From Mycobacterium seoulense (GTDB lineage Bacteria > Actinomycetota > Actinomycetes > Mycobacteriales > Mycobacteriaceae): 64,000 nucleotides of DNA. The notes beneath the pieces were generated by a model. It was not told where the DNA came from and did not search any database. It saw only the letters and a program-made list of their open reading frames with translations. A program made the position numbers and the translations under genes. The stretch is taken from contig NZ_AP022582.1 in the NCBI RefSeq assembly GCF_010731595.1, positions 1,550,001 to 1,614,000 of the forward strand, written 5' to 3'. Below are positions 29,874 to 38,735 of this stretch, piece after piece (the stretch's first letter is position 1; the number at the start of each line of letters is the position of its first letter).

Positions 29874-32267
29874 ATGTCCGAGGGGTTGCTCGACGCCGTG
29901 CGCGTCCTCGACTTGTCGAGCGGTAACGGCGACGCGGTGACGCGCCTGTTCGCCGACTTGGGCGCCGATGTGCTCAAGGTCGAACCCCCGAGCGGAAGCC
30001 CGGCGCGCGATGCGCCGCCGACACTGGCCGGGGCAAGCATCCCGTTTGCCGTGCACAACGCCAACAAGCGCAGCGTGGTGCTGGACCCGTTCGACGAGGA
30101 CGACTGCGAGGTCTTCCTCGACCTGGCCGCGCAGGCCGACATCGTCGTCGACGACGGTTTCTACGGGGAGGCTCCCACCTTCGGGACGTCGGTCGAGGAG
30201 CTGGCCGCCCAGCACCCGCATCTGGTGGTGCTGTCGATCACCGACTTCGGCGCGACGGGCCCACGGTCGTTGTGGCGGGCCACCGATCCGGTGTTGTACG
30301 CGATGTGCGGCTCGCTGTCGCGATCCGGCCCCACCACCGGCACCCCCGTGTTGCCGCCGGACGGCATCGCGTCGGCCACCGCCGCCGTCCAGGCGGCGTG
30401 GGCGGCCCTCGTCGCCTACTACAATCGGTTGCGTTGCGGCACCGGTGAATTCATCGATTTCTCGCGATTCGACGCGGTGGTCATGTCGCTCGACCCCGCG
30501 TTCGGGGCGCACGGACAGGTCGCCGCCGGTATCCGCCGCACCGGGCAGTGGCGCGGGCGCCCGAGGAACCAGGACGCCTACCCGATCTATGCGTGCAAAG
30601 ACGGTTACGTCCGGCTTTGCGTGATGGCGCCGCGTCAGTGGCGTGGCCTGCGGCGCTGGCTGGGCGAGCCGGACGATTTCCAGGATCCCAAATACGACGT
30701 GATCGGCGCGCGCTTCGCCGCGTGGCCGCAGATCAGCGAGTTGGTCCAGGCGCTGTTCGCCGGACAGACCATGAAGGAGCTGGTGGCCGCGGGGCAGGCC
30801 CACGGCGTGCCGATCGCCGCGGTGCTGACGCCGTCGTGGGCGATGGATTCCGAACATTTCCGGGCGGTGGGCGCGATCACCGACGCGGAGCTCGTCCCGG
30901 GCGTTCGGGCGAGCATTCCGACCGGATATTTCGTCGTCGACGGACGACACGCGGGCTTTCGCAGCCCGGCCCCCGCCGCGGGACAGGACGGACCGGGCTG
31001 GCGCGGAAACCCGGCCGTGGTGTCCTCGCCCTCCGGCCGCGTCGGTGACTATCCCTTTGCGGGACTTCGCATCCTGGACCTCGGCATCATCGTCGCGGGC
31101 GGCGAGCTGAGCCGGCTGTTCGGCGACCTGGGCGCCGAGGTCATCAAGATCGAAAGCGCCGAATACCCGGACGGGCTGCGGCAGGCCCGGGTCGGCGAGG
31201 CGATGAGCGAGTCGTTCGCCTGGACACACCGCAACCACCTGGCGATGGGCCTGGACCTGCGCAGCGCCGCGGGCAAGGAGATCTTCACCCGGTTGGTCGC
31301 GGAGTCCGACGCCGTCTTCGCCAACTTCAAGCCTGGAACGCTTACCGCGCTTGGCTTTTCCTACCACGATCTGCGCGCCGTGAACCCGCGGATCGTCCTC
31401 GCCGAAAGCAGCGCCTACGGCGACCAAGGGCCATGGAGCACCCGCATGGGGTACGGGCCGCTGGTCCGCGCCGCCACGGGCGTCACCCGGCTCTGGACGG
31501 CCGACGAGCCGGAGAACCGGGACGGCGCTGCGCGCCATGCCTTTTACGACGCGACCACGATCTTTCCCGACCACGTGGTCGGGCGGATCACCGCCATCGC
31601 GGCGCTGGCCGCGCTGATCCACCGCCACCGGACGGGCGGCGGGTCGCATGTGCACATCTCCCAGGCCGAGGCCGTGATCAATCAGCTCGACGCCCTGTAC
31701 ATCACCCAGGCCGCGCTGGCCGCGGGCGTGCCGAGAATCTCCGAAGACGCCAGCCTGCACGCCGTCTACCCGTGCGCGGGCGACGACGAATGGTGCGTCA
31801 TCTCGATCGACTCCGACGAGGAATGGCGTTGCGCGGCAGGCGTTTTCCATCACCCCGAATGGGCCGACGACCCGCGGTTCGCCACCGGCGAGGCGCGGCT
31901 GGCCAACCGGCGAGAGGTGGTGGAATCGGTGGCGGCCTGGACCCGGACGCGTACGCCGGCGCGGGCCGCGCAGCTGCTGCAGTCCTCGGGAGTCGCGGCC
32001 GGACCGATGAACCGACCGCCGGACCTCTTGGAGGACCCTCAGCTGGTCGAGCGCAAACTGTATTCCGAGATGCTGCATCCGCTCGTCGAGCGTCCGCTGC
32101 CTGCGGAAACGGGCCCGGCGCCCTTCCAGCACATCCCGCGGGCCCCGCAGCGGCCGGCGCCGCTGCCTGGCCAGGACACCGTCGACATCTGCCGAAGGCT
32201 GCTCGGCATGACCCCCCGGGACATCGACCGGCTCTTGGCCGAGGGCGTCCTGTTCGGGCCGCCGTAA
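29874..32267 (+). CDS. Tandem CaiB/BaiF-type CoA-transferase (Rv1866-like)
   Basis: The protein is 797 residues made of two family III CoA-transferase units. The first (about 1-370) opens DAVRVLDLSSGNGDAVTRLFADLGADVLKVEPP. The second (from about 395) repeats the pattern as GLRILDLGIIVAGGELSRLFGDLGAEVIKIE. Such enzymes move CoA between carboxylic acids; tandem forms usually keep only one working site, and which half is active cannot be settled here. M. tuberculosis Rv1866 (778) is the counterpart. The start at 29874 gives the family N terminus and fits a leaderless promoter. The following thiolase-fold gene suggests lipid or sterol acyl-CoA metabolism. Confidence 0.88.
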   Translation: MSEGLLDAVRVLDLSSGNGDAVTRLFADLGADVLKVEPPSGSPARDAPPTLAGASIPFAVHNANKRSVVLDPFDEDDCEVFLDLAAQADIVVDDGFYGEAPTFGTSVEELAAQHPHLVVLSITDFGATGPRSLWRATDPVLYAMCGSLSRSGPTTGTPVLPPDGIASATAAVQAAWAALVAYYNRLRCGTGEFIDFSRFDAVVMSLDPAFGAHGQVAAGIRRTGQWRGRPRNQDAYPIYACKDGYVRLCVMAPRQWRGLRRWLGEPDDFQDPKYDVIGARFAAWPQISELVQALFAGQTMKELVAAGQAHGVPIAAVLTPSWAMDSEHFRAVGAITDAELVPGVRASIPTGYFVVDGRHAGFRSPAPAAGQDGPGWRGNPAVVSSPSGRVGDYPFAGLRILDLGIIVAGGELSRLFGDLGAEVIKIESAEYPDGLRQARVGEAMSESFAWTHRNHLAMGLDLRSAAGKEIFTRLVAESDAVFANFKPGTLTALGFSYHDLRAVNPRIVLAESSAYGDQGPWSTRMGYGPLVRAATGVTRLWTADEPENRDGAARHAFYDATTIFPDHVVGRITAIAALAALIHRHRTGGGSHVHISQAEAVINQLDALYITQAALAAGVPRISEDASLHAVYPCAGDDEWCVISIDSDEEWRCAAGVFHHPEWADDPRFATGEARLANRREVVESVAAWTRTRTPARAAQLLQSSGVAAGPMNRPPDLLEDPQLVERKLYSEMLHPLVERPLPAETGPAPFQHIPRAPQRPAPLPGQDTVDICRRLLGMTPRDIDRLLAEGVLFGPP

Positions 32268-32313
32268 AACGGAGCGATCCAACCCACGCGACCAGACGGA
32301 TCGATAGCCCCGC

Positions 32314-32319
32314 TAAATT
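32314..32319 (+). promoter_or_regulatory. -10 hexamer for the leaderless Rv1867-like mRNA
   Basis: TAAATT ends 6 nt before the ATG at 32326. No Shine-Dalgarno sequence is seen. Confidence 0.45.
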
Positions 32320-32325
32320 CGTCGT

Positions 32326-33810
32326 ATGACCGTGGACCCCAGGACCCCGGTGCTGATCGGCTACGGCCAGGTCAACCACCGCGACGAGATCGACCCCGCA
32401 AAGCGATCGGTCGAACCGGTGGACCTGATGGTGGCCGCGGCCCGGCAGGCCGCCGATGCTCGGGTGATCGAGGCCGTGGATTCCATCCGCGTGGTCAACA
32501 TCCTGTCCGCGCACTACCGGGATCCCGGGCTGCTGCTCGGCCAGCGGCTCGGCGCCGGTGACTTCACCACGTTGTACAGCCCCGTCGGCGGCAACGTGCC
32601 GCAGTCGCTGGTCAACCAGGCGTGCCTGGACATCCAGCGGGGCAGCGCCCGGGTGGTGCTGCTGGCCGGGGCCGAGACGTGGCGCACCCGCAGGGGCCTG
32701 CGGGCCAAGGGTGCAAAGCTCGAGTGGACCGTTCAGGACGACTCCGTCCCGATGGCACAGGTCAGCGGCGACGACGTCCCGATGGCCGGCGACGCGGAGA
32801 TCAGGATCCGGCTGGACCGGCCGGCCTATGTCTACCCGCTGTTCGAGCAGGCGCTGCGGATCGCGAACGGCGAGTCGGTCGAGCACCACCGCAAGCGCAT
32901 CGGCGAACTGTGGGCCCGCTTCAACGCCGTCGCGGTCGGCAATCCGCACGCATGGATCCGCAAACCGGTGACCGCCGAGGAGATCTGCGAGCCGGGGCCG
33001 CAGAACCGCATGATCAGCTGGCCCTACACCAAGCTGATGAACTCCAACAACATGGTCGACCAGGGTGCCGCGCTCGTCTTGACCTCGGTGGAGCAGGCGA
33101 GGCGCCTGCAGGTCCCCGCCGACCGCTGGATCTACCCGCACGCGGGAACCGATGCGCATGACACCTCGGCCGTCGCCGAACGTGACGAGCTGCACCGCTC
33201 TCCGGCCATCCGGATCGCCGGCGGCCGCGTGCTCGACCTGGCGGGGGTGGGTATCGACGAGGTCGACTACGTCGACCTGTATTCGTGTTTTCCCTCGGCC
33301 GTTCAGGTGGCGGCGGCCGAACTGGGCCTGCCGGTCGACGATCCGGCCCGCCCGCTCACCGTCACCGGGGGACTGACGTTCGCGGGCGGCCCCTGGAGCA
33401 ACTATGTGATGCACTCGATTGCCACCATGGCGCAGTTGCTGGCGGCCAATCCCGGGCGGCGCGGGCTGATCACCGCCAACGGTGGCTACCTGACCAAGCA
33501 CAGCTTCGGCGTGTACAGCACCGAGCCACCCACCGGGTTTCGCTGGGAAGATGTGCAGCCGGCCGTCGACCGGGAACCGACCCGGGACGGCCTGGTGCAG
33601 TGGGAGGGTGTCGGGACGGTCGAGGCGTGGACGACGCCATTCGACCGCGAGGGCCGGCCGGAGAAGGCCTTCTTGGCCGTACGCACGCCCGACGGTTCCC
33701 GCACGCTCGCGCAGATCACCGACGGCACCGAGGCCGAGGCAACGGTGCGTGAGGACATCGGCGGCACGAAGGTGGCCGTCGCCGCCGACGGTTCCGCCAC
33801 GCTGCAGTAA
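32326..33810 (+). CDS. Thiolase-fold acetyl-CoA acetyltransferase-like protein (Rv1867-like)
   Basis: The protein is 494 residues, identical in length to M. tuberculosis Rv1867. The thiolase fold is recognised from TPVLIGYGQVNHRD, GARVVLLAGAE-like text (RVVLLAGAETW near 107-117), NNMVDQGAALVLTS near 242 and TVTGGLTFAGGPWSNYVMHS near 345-364. The segment where thiolases hold the nucleophilic Cys reads SPVGGNVPQSLVNQACLDI; the only Cys there is several residues late, so a classical thiolase mechanism is doubtful. A C-terminal beta domain (about 410-494) includes EGVGTVEAWTTPFDREG. Probably acts on CoA esters with the upstream CoA-transferase. Confidence 0.85.
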   Translation: MTVDPRTPVLIGYGQVNHRDEIDPAKRSVEPVDLMVAAARQAADARVIEAVDSIRVVNILSAHYRDPGLLLGQRLGAGDFTTLYSPVGGNVPQSLVNQACLDIQRGSARVVLLAGAETWRTRRGLRAKGAKLEWTVQDDSVPMAQVSGDDVPMAGDAEIRIRLDRPAYVYPLFEQALRIANGESVEHHRKRIGELWARFNAVAVGNPHAWIRKPVTAEEICEPGPQNRMISWPYTKLMNSNNMVDQGAALVLTSVEQARRLQVPADRWIYPHAGTDAHDTSAVAERDELHRSPAIRIAGGRVLDLAGVGIDEVDYVDLYSCFPSAVQVAAAELGLPVDDPARPLTVTGGLTFAGGPWSNYVMHSIATMAQLLAANPGRRGLITANGGYLTKHSFGVYSTEPPTGFRWEDVQPAVDREPTRDGLVQWEGVGTVEAWTTPFDREGRPEKAFLAVRTPDGSRTLAQITDGTEAEATVREDIGGTKVAVAADGSATLQ

Positions 33811-33920
33811 AACCGGCCGAGACGTCCCGCCAGCTCACAGTGTTGTTTGCCCCGTAACGGTCGCGTAGGTCATGCCGGCGTGCCTATTGTTTAGTTTGAG
33901 GTCCGGGGAGGTGAGCCCAG

Positions 33921-36032
33921 GTGCAGATCCTGGTTACCGACGCCACCGGCGCACTCGGGCGGCTGGTTGCACGGCAGTCGATTGCTGCCGGGCACACGGT
34001 GACCGGGATTGCTGAGCGACCGCACTCCTGTCTGGACCGCAATGTCGAGTTTGTTTGCGCGTCGCTGCGCAGCCCCGTTCTGCGGGAGCTCGCCGACGAG
34101 GCCGACGCGGTGATCCACCTGGCCCCCATCGACACCACCGCGCCCGGCAGCACCGACATCGACGGCCTCGCGTATGTGACCGATGTGGCCGCCCGCGCCG
34201 GCGCCCGGCTGCTGTTCGTGTCCCAGGCCGCGGGGCGACCGGAGCTGTACCGGGCGGCCGAGGAACTGGTGTCCACGAGTTGGGGGCCCAGCCTGGTCGT
34301 CCGCAGCGCCCCGCCGGTCGGCCGGCAGCTCGACTGGACGGTGTGCCGTACCGTGGCCACGCTGATGCGTACCAGGGTCTCGTCGGTGCCGATGCGGGTG
34401 CTGCACGTCGACGACCTGGTGCGCTTCCTGGTGTCGTCGTTGAACGCCGACCGCACCGGCGTGGTGGACCTCGCCTCTCCGGACACCGTCAACGTGGTCA
34501 CGGCATGGCGGATGCTGCGATCCGCCGACCCGCGATCCCGGCTGAATCGGGTGCGCAGCTGGGCCCAGCTCATTCCGGACATGGATATTGCGGCGGCACA
34601 AGAGGATTGGGCGTTCGACTTCGGGTGGCAGGCGCTCGAAGCGGTGGCCGACACCGCCCGCGGCCTCGTCGGCCGCCGGATCGGCGCCGCGGGCGCCACC
34701 GGCCACGGACCCCGACTGGCGCTCCCGGTCGAGGTCGCCCCGCGCCCCGGCCCCTCCGGCGAGGAGCACAGCGCGGCGCCCGAGGGCGTCGAGGGTGAAT
34801 TCGACGACCGGATCGACCCCCGCTTCCCGGTCTTCAGTGCGGGCACCCTCGCGGGGGCGCTGCCCGGGCCACTCACCCCGATCACGCTCGATGTCCAGCT
34901 GAGCGGATTGCGGACGGCGAACCGGGTGCTCGGTCGCGTGTTGGCGCTCGGCGGGGTGGTGGGCGAGGAGTGGGGACGCAGGGCCATCGCCGTGTTCGGT
35001 CACCGGCCCTACGTCGGGGTGTCGGTCAGCATGGTCGCGGCGGCCCAGCTGCCCGGCTGGGATCAGGACGCCGTCGCACGCAACGCCGTGGCCGGCCGGC
35101 CGCAGGTGGGCGACCTGCTCCCGTTCGGTGAGCCCGCGCTGGCGGGCGGAGCGCTCGGTTCCATCGCCAAAGCCGTCGTCGCGGGACGATCGCTGGCCCT
35201 GCTGCGCCACCTCAAGGCCGACACGCACGCGTACGGCGCGGCCGCCGAAGCGGAACACCTCGACGCGGCGCAGCTGGCGACGCTGCCTGACGCCGCCCTC
35301 GAAGTCCGGATTCCCTTGTTGCGGGACCGCATTCACCAAGGCTGGATCCTCACTGCGTTGTGGCTGATCGACACCGGCGTCACCGCGGCGGCCCTGGAGC
35401 GCAGCAACGCGGCGCGCAGCGTGCCCGGGGTGGACATGATCATGGACAGCACCCGCGTCGCGACGGAGACCGCTCAGCTGGCGGCAGTGCTGCGGGCCGA
35501 CCCGCCGTTGTGCGCGCTGGCCCAGGAAGGCAATCTCGCCAGCATCCGCGCGTTGTCGCCCACCACCGCCGCCGCCGTGGACGCCGCCGTGGCCAGGGTC
35601 GGGCATCGGGGACCGGGCGAGGCGGAACTGGCAAGCACGACGTACGACGATGACCCGGCGATGCTGCTCAGGGCGGCCGGAGATGCCGCCGTGGCGGCCG
35701 CGGCGTCGACGGAGCCGCCGTCGTCGACGCTGGCCCAGCGGCTGGCCACCAACGCTCGCGACTCCCGCGAGCTCGCCCACGACACGACCCTGCGGTTCAC
35801 CCATCAACTGCGGATGACGCTGCGCGAATTGGGATCCCGTCGAGTCGCGGCGGACCTGATCGACGTCGCCGAGGACGTGTACTACCTGACGTGCGACGAG
35901 CTGGTCATCATGCCGGGCGACGCCCGGCTACGCATCAAACGCCGCCGCGCCGAACGGGAACGGTTGCAGGTGCAGCGCCCGCCCGACGTCATCGACGGGA
36001 CGTGGGTCCCTGTCGATGCGCCCGCCGTTTAA
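33921..36032 (+). CDS. Two-domain Rv1868-like protein with N-terminal NAD(P)-binding fold
   Basis: The protein is 703 residues from a GTG with GGGGAGG upstream (M. tuberculosis Rv1868 has 699). Residues 1 to about 230 form an atypical extended SDR/epimerase domain (VTDATGALGRLVARQSIAAGHTV, DAVIHLAPIDT, VLHVDDLVRFLV). The remainder is helical; its end (LIDVAEDVYYLTCDELVIMPG, about 645-665) resembles the segment just before the swivelling phosphohistidine domain of PEP-synthase-like proteins, but no such domain follows. Function unknown. It lies 110 bases after the thiolase-fold gene, as in M. tuberculosis. Its stop overlaps that of the convergent DUF72 gene in TTAA. Confidence 0.8.
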   Translation: MQILVTDATGALGRLVARQSIAAGHTVTGIAERPHSCLDRNVEFVCASLRSPVLRELADEADAVIHLAPIDTTAPGSTDIDGLAYVTDVAARAGARLLFVSQAAGRPELYRAAEELVSTSWGPSLVVRSAPPVGRQLDWTVCRTVATLMRTRVSSVPMRVLHVDDLVRFLVSSLNADRTGVVDLASPDTVNVVTAWRMLRSADPRSRLNRVRSWAQLIPDMDIAAAQEDWAFDFGWQALEAVADTARGLVGRRIGAAGATGHGPRLALPVEVAPRPGPSGEEHSAAPEGVEGEFDDRIDPRFPVFSAGTLAGALPGPLTPITLDVQLSGLRTANRVLGRVLALGGVVGEEWGRRAIAVFGHRPYVGVSVSMVAAAQLPGWDQDAVARNAVAGRPQVGDLLPFGEPALAGGALGSIAKAVVAGRSLALLRHLKADTHAYGAAAEAEHLDAAQLATLPDAALEVRIPLLRDRIHQGWILTALWLIDTGVTAAALERSNAARSVPGVDMIMDSTRVATETAQLAAVLRADPPLCALAQEGNLASIRALSPTTAAAVDAAVARVGHRGPGEAELASTTYDDDPAMLLRAAGDAAVAAAASTEPPSSTLAQRLATNARDSRELAHDTTLRFTHQLRMTLRELGSRRVAADLIDVAEDVYYLTCDELVIMPGDARLRIKRRRAERERLQVQRPPDVIDGTWVPVDAPAV

Positions 36033-36754
36033 CCCAGGAGTTCGCGCAGATACAGCGCGTTGCGCACCGCGTGCCCGCCCAGGTCGTTGTTGAAATACAT
36101 CCACACGTCCTTGCCATCGCCCCGCCACGCGGCGATCCGGTCGGCCCACTCCCGCAGCTGGTCGTTCGTGTAGCTGCCGGCATAGATGGCGTCTTGATCC
36201 GGCCCGTGCATGCGGACGTACACCAGATCGGTGGTGGCCCTCGGGACGCACGCCAGCCCGGCGCCGCTCATCACCACGTAGGCGGCCCGGTGGCGCTTCA
36301 GCAGGTCGTAGACGGCGGCGTCGTTCCAGGAGGGATGGCGCAGCTCGACGGCCACCCGGATCGATTCCGGCATGCCGTCCAGGAAAGCGTCCAGGCGCGC
36401 GTCGTCGCGCTGCTGCTCGGGATGCAGTTGAACCAGTAGGACCCCACGGCGATCACCCAGTAGGTCCCAACAGCGTTCGAAGCGCTCGATCCACGGCCCG
36501 GCCGACGCCAGGCGCCGATAGTGGGTCAGTCCTCGATGCGCCTTGACCGACATCCTGAAGCCGTCCGGCAGCCGGTCGCGCCACCCCGCGAAGGTCGAAT
36601 CCTTCGGCCAGCGGTAGAAACTCGCGTTCAACTCGACGGTGTCGAACACCTCGACGTAGCGAGCCAGCCTGCGCGCGGCGGGCAGGCCGGGCGGGTACAG
36701 CACGTCCGCCCAATGGTTGTAGGACCACCCGGAGGTGCCGATCCGTACGGTCAA
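36029..36754 (-). CDS. DUF72 (YecE-type) TIM-barrel protein
   Basis: The protein is 241 residues. It opens VRIGTSGWSYNHWADVLYPPGLP, the DUF72 signature. YVEVFDTVELNASFYRWP follows near 31-48, then VLLVQLHPEQQRDDARLDAFL, VAVELRHPSWND, YVRMHGPD and the C-terminal WMYFNNDLGGHAVRNAL. The start is a TTG at 36754-36752 whose bases overlap the upstream gene's TGA (TTGA), indicating translational coupling. DUF72 proteins have no firmly assigned reaction. The neighbours (an HhH protein and TfoX) hint at nucleic-acid work, which is inference only. Confidence 0.82.
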   Translation of the reverse strand: MTVRIGTSGWSYNHWADVLYPPGLPAARRLARYVEVFDTVELNASFYRWPKDSTFAGWRDRLPDGFRMSVKAHRGLTHYRRLASAGPWIERFERCWDLLGDRRGVLLVQLHPEQQRDDARLDAFLDGMPESIRVAVELRHPSWNDAAVYDLLKRHRAAYVVMSGAGLACVPRATTDLVYVRMHGPDQDAIYAGSYTNDQLREWADRIAAWRGDGKDVWMYFNNDLGGHAVRNALYLRELLG

Positions 36755-37383
36755 CCGCTCACCTGCCGGCGTACGTCGTCGTCCAGCGACACCCTGATGA
36801 GGGCGGCGGCCAGCCGGGCATTGCCCTGCGGCGCAAGGGCTCCCAGCTTGTCCGGCTGCGTGGGCAGATCCAGTTGCCTGGCCGTGGCGGTGGCGCGGTC
36901 GTCGAAATACGGCCGCACCCAGGTCCATACGTCCTGGACCTCGCGCAAGTAGATGTCGGCGCCGGTATCTCCGATTCCCTTGAATTCCTTGAGCAAACGC
37001 TTCGCCGCGGCGACGTCGTGCCGACTGCGTTCGGCGAGTTTCCGCAGATCGCCGGAATATTCGTCGCGCACGCGTTCGGCCATGTCGGCGAGCCGGGTCG
37101 CCGAGCTTTCGTCGTAGCGCACGTAGTGGGCGCGGCCGAAGGCGTCGATCATGGTCTGCCGCTGCGCGGCCAGCACGGCGTTGGGCGTGCGCAGGCCGGC
37201 CTTGAACAGTTCGCGCGCGGCGCTGGTGGCGATGGCGGCATCGATCGGCTTGCTGGCCAGCATGCAGAGAACCAGCAGCTGAAACAGCGGCATCGGCTTG
37301 TCGCCGAGCCTGATTCGCGCCTCGGCGGCATACGTGGTTCCGGCTGCGTCAAGCAACCGTCGCACCAATTGGCCTTCGGACAT
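36751..37383 (-). CDS. HhH-GPD/endonuclease III-like protein
   Basis: The protein is 210 residues. The fold of HhH base-excision glycosylases is visible: PMPLFQLLVLCMLASKPIDAA (about 31-51), a helical middle, then a helix-hairpin-helix LLKEFKGIGDTGADIYLREV near residues 130-149. There is no C-terminal four-cysteine iron-sulfur loop, and the catalytic Lys of endonuclease III (K just before the second HhH helix) is replaced (GDTGAD), so it may be a binding or alternative-lesion member. The ATG at 37383 is used; a TTG 11 codons upstream is possible. It is coupled by TTGA to the DUF72 gene downstream. Confidence 0.75.
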   Translation of the reverse strand: MSEGQLVRRLLDAAGTTYAAEARIRLGDKPMPLFQLLVLCMLASKPIDAAIATSAARELFKAGLRTPNAVLAAQRQTMIDAFGRAHYVRYDESSATRLADMAERVRDEYSGDLRKLAERSRHDVAAAKRLLKEFKGIGDTGADIYLREVQDVWTWVRPYFDDRATATARQLDLPTQPDKLGALAPQGNARLAAALIRVSLDDDVRRQVSG

Positions 37384-37425
37384 ACCTGATCGCGTACCCG
37401 CGCCAAGTTTCAGCAAACCGCGCGG

Positions 37426-37758
37426 TCACTTGGCCGGCAGGCTGCGCGCGTATTCCACACCGCGCGTCACCCAAGACTGGAGCTGGCGCCTCGTCCGTAC
37501 GCCGGCGACGTCCACCCGCACCCAGCCGCGGACGTCGCGGCCCCCCATCACCATGGGGCTGACGTGGGCGCGCCGCAGCACCTTGTCGAGTTCCTCGGCC
37601 GGCACGCGGACCAGCAGACCGCCCTGGCCGCTGACCGCCACCGACATGTTGCCGTTGACCAGAAACGCGAGCCCGCCGAACATGCGTTTCTCTTCGATGC
37701 CGCCCTCGCAGGCGACGAGCTCACGGATTTCGTTGGCCAGCTCTTCGTCGTAGGCCAT
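37426..37758 (-). CDS. TfoX N-terminal domain protein
   Basis: The protein is 110 residues and consists of a single TfoX/Sxy N-terminal domain: IRELVACEGGIEEKRMFGGLAFLVNGNM at about 11-38 with the characteristic KRMFGG, then PMVMGGRDVRGWVRVD near 68-83. In gamma-proteobacteria TfoX drives competence; stand-alone TfoX-N domains in actinobacteria have no known role. It starts 10 bases after the Ddn-like gene and ends 42 bases before the HhH gene, so all four are probably cotranscribed. Confidence 0.85.
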   Translation of the reverse strand: MAYDEELANEIRELVACEGGIEEKRMFGGLAFLVNGNMSVAVSGQGGLLVRVPAEELDKVLRRAHVSPMVMGGRDVRGWVRVDVAGVRTRRQLQSWVTRGVEYARSLPAK

Positions 37759-37768
37759 GCGCGGGGCG

Positions 37769-38146
37769 TCAGTCCAGATCCACCCGGATGGTCAGCAAGT
37801 CGCTGCCCATCAGGCGTACCACCGCGCTGTTGAGCCGCGGGAGGTCGCCGAGCCGCTGCAGCGGGTCGTCGTCGGGCAGCAGGTGGGCGGTGCCGTTGCG
37901 CCAGCGTCCGCCGACGCGGACCCGAACCGCGGGGTCGGCCTTGATGTTCCGGACGTAGTCGGAGTGCTCGCCGTGTTCGGAGACCATCCAGAACTGGTTG
38001 TCCACCACGCGCCCGCCCACGGCGGTCCGCCTCGGCTTGCCGCTCTTGCGGCCGGTGGTTTCCAGGATGATCCCCGGCATCTGCCGGCCCACCGGGTTGA
38101 CGAATAGTCGTTGCACGCGGTGGACCACTTGGCGTTTGAGAGTCAT
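37769..38146 (-). CDS. Ddn-type deazaflavin (F420)-dependent nitroreductase family protein
   Basis: This is a 125-residue split-beta-barrel protein of the family containing Ddn (Rv3547). Typical blocks are MPGIILETTGRKSGKPRRTAVGG (about 23-45), FWMVSEHGEHSDYVRNIKADPAVRVRVGGR (about 53-82) and the C-terminal DLLTIRVDLD. Members bind F420H2 and reduce quinones or nitro-compounds. The ATG at 38146 is the natural family start. It is first in the presumed four-gene cluster with TfoX, HhH and DUF72. Confidence 0.86.
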   Translation of the reverse strand: MTLKRQVVHRVQRLFVNPVGRQMPGIILETTGRKSGKPRRTAVGGRVVDNQFWMVSEHGEHSDYVRNIKADPAVRVRVGGRWRNGTAHLLPDDDPLQRLGDLPRLNSAVVRLMGSDLLTIRVDLD

Positions 38147-38195
38147 GTGCCCATTCAACGCCGCGCCTGCTTGCGCTGTCACCGTGCGACGGGAA

Positions 38196-38221
38196 CAGCC
38201 GCCCCCTTTCGGGGGCGGCTG
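38196..38221 (-). terminator. Strong hairpin terminator
   Basis: A perfect 11-bp GC-rich stem (CAGCCGCCCCC and its complement) surrounds a four-base loop, TTTC on the plus strand. It lies 29 bases after the stop of the secreted protein gene (38250-38735, minus strand) and before the Ddn-like gene, and so separates the two transcripts. Confidence 0.7.
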
Positions 38222-38249
38222 CCCACATTCCGGCTATTGGGTACCGGCT

Positions 38250-38735
38250 TTAGGTCCCGGGGTTGATCCCGCCGCTGACCTGGCCTGAGCCTGAGGTCCC
38301 GCCTACGGGCGTGTACACCTGGAAACCAGTCGAGGTGTTGACGCCCCAGGCGTTGTACTGCGGGTTGAACACCAGCGGAAGCTGGGTGCCGTCGGGGTCA
38401 CCCACCGGCGGAACCCAGGTGGCCGGGAGGCCGTAGCGGCCCGGGTCGTCATAGTGCCCCGGCGGCGGGAACCGGTCCTGCCCCGGAGGAAGCGGGCTGC
38501 CCGGACCGTTGCAGTTGACACCCGGGCCACCGTTACAGATCGGCTGCCCCGGCACGTACGGAGCCTGACCCGGCCCGTCGCGGTCCGGGACGCCCGGCAC
38601 GTTCGGACCCGGCACGTTGGGACCGGGGCCGTGGCCACCGGGCTCGGCCTGTGCCAAACCGGCGCCAATTCCGAACGCCGCGGACGTGATGGTGCCGGCC
38701 ATGACCGCGCCGGCTGCGATTCTGTTCAACTTCAT
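38250..38735 (-). CDS. Secreted Gly/Pro-rich protein of unknown function
   Basis: The protein is 161 residues. A clear Sec signal peptide occupies about 1-30 (KLNRIAAGAVMAGTITSAAFG, cleavage after AQA). The mature region starts with a Gly/Pro-rich stretch containing a tandem GPNVPGPNVPGVP, has two Cys (PICNGGPGVNCNG), and ends in a compact segment LPATWVPPVGDPDGTQLPL. ATG at 38735 has AAGGGG upstream. This layout resembles small exported mycobacterial proteins of unknown role. A terminator follows its stop. Confidence 0.8.
   Translation of the reverse strand: MKLNRIAAGAVMAGTITSAAFGIGAGLAQAEPGGHGPGPNVPGPNVPGVPDRDGPGQAPYVPGQPICNGGPGVNCNGPGSPLPPGQDRFPPPGHYDDPGRYGLPATWVPPVGDPDGTQLPLVFNPQYNAWGVNTSTGFQVYTPVGGTSGSGQVSGGINPGT

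Noticed and set aside
29793..32282. 829-codon minus-strand frame opposite the CoA-transferase
   Set aside because: Antisense mirror; the plus strand has two clear CoA-transferase domains.
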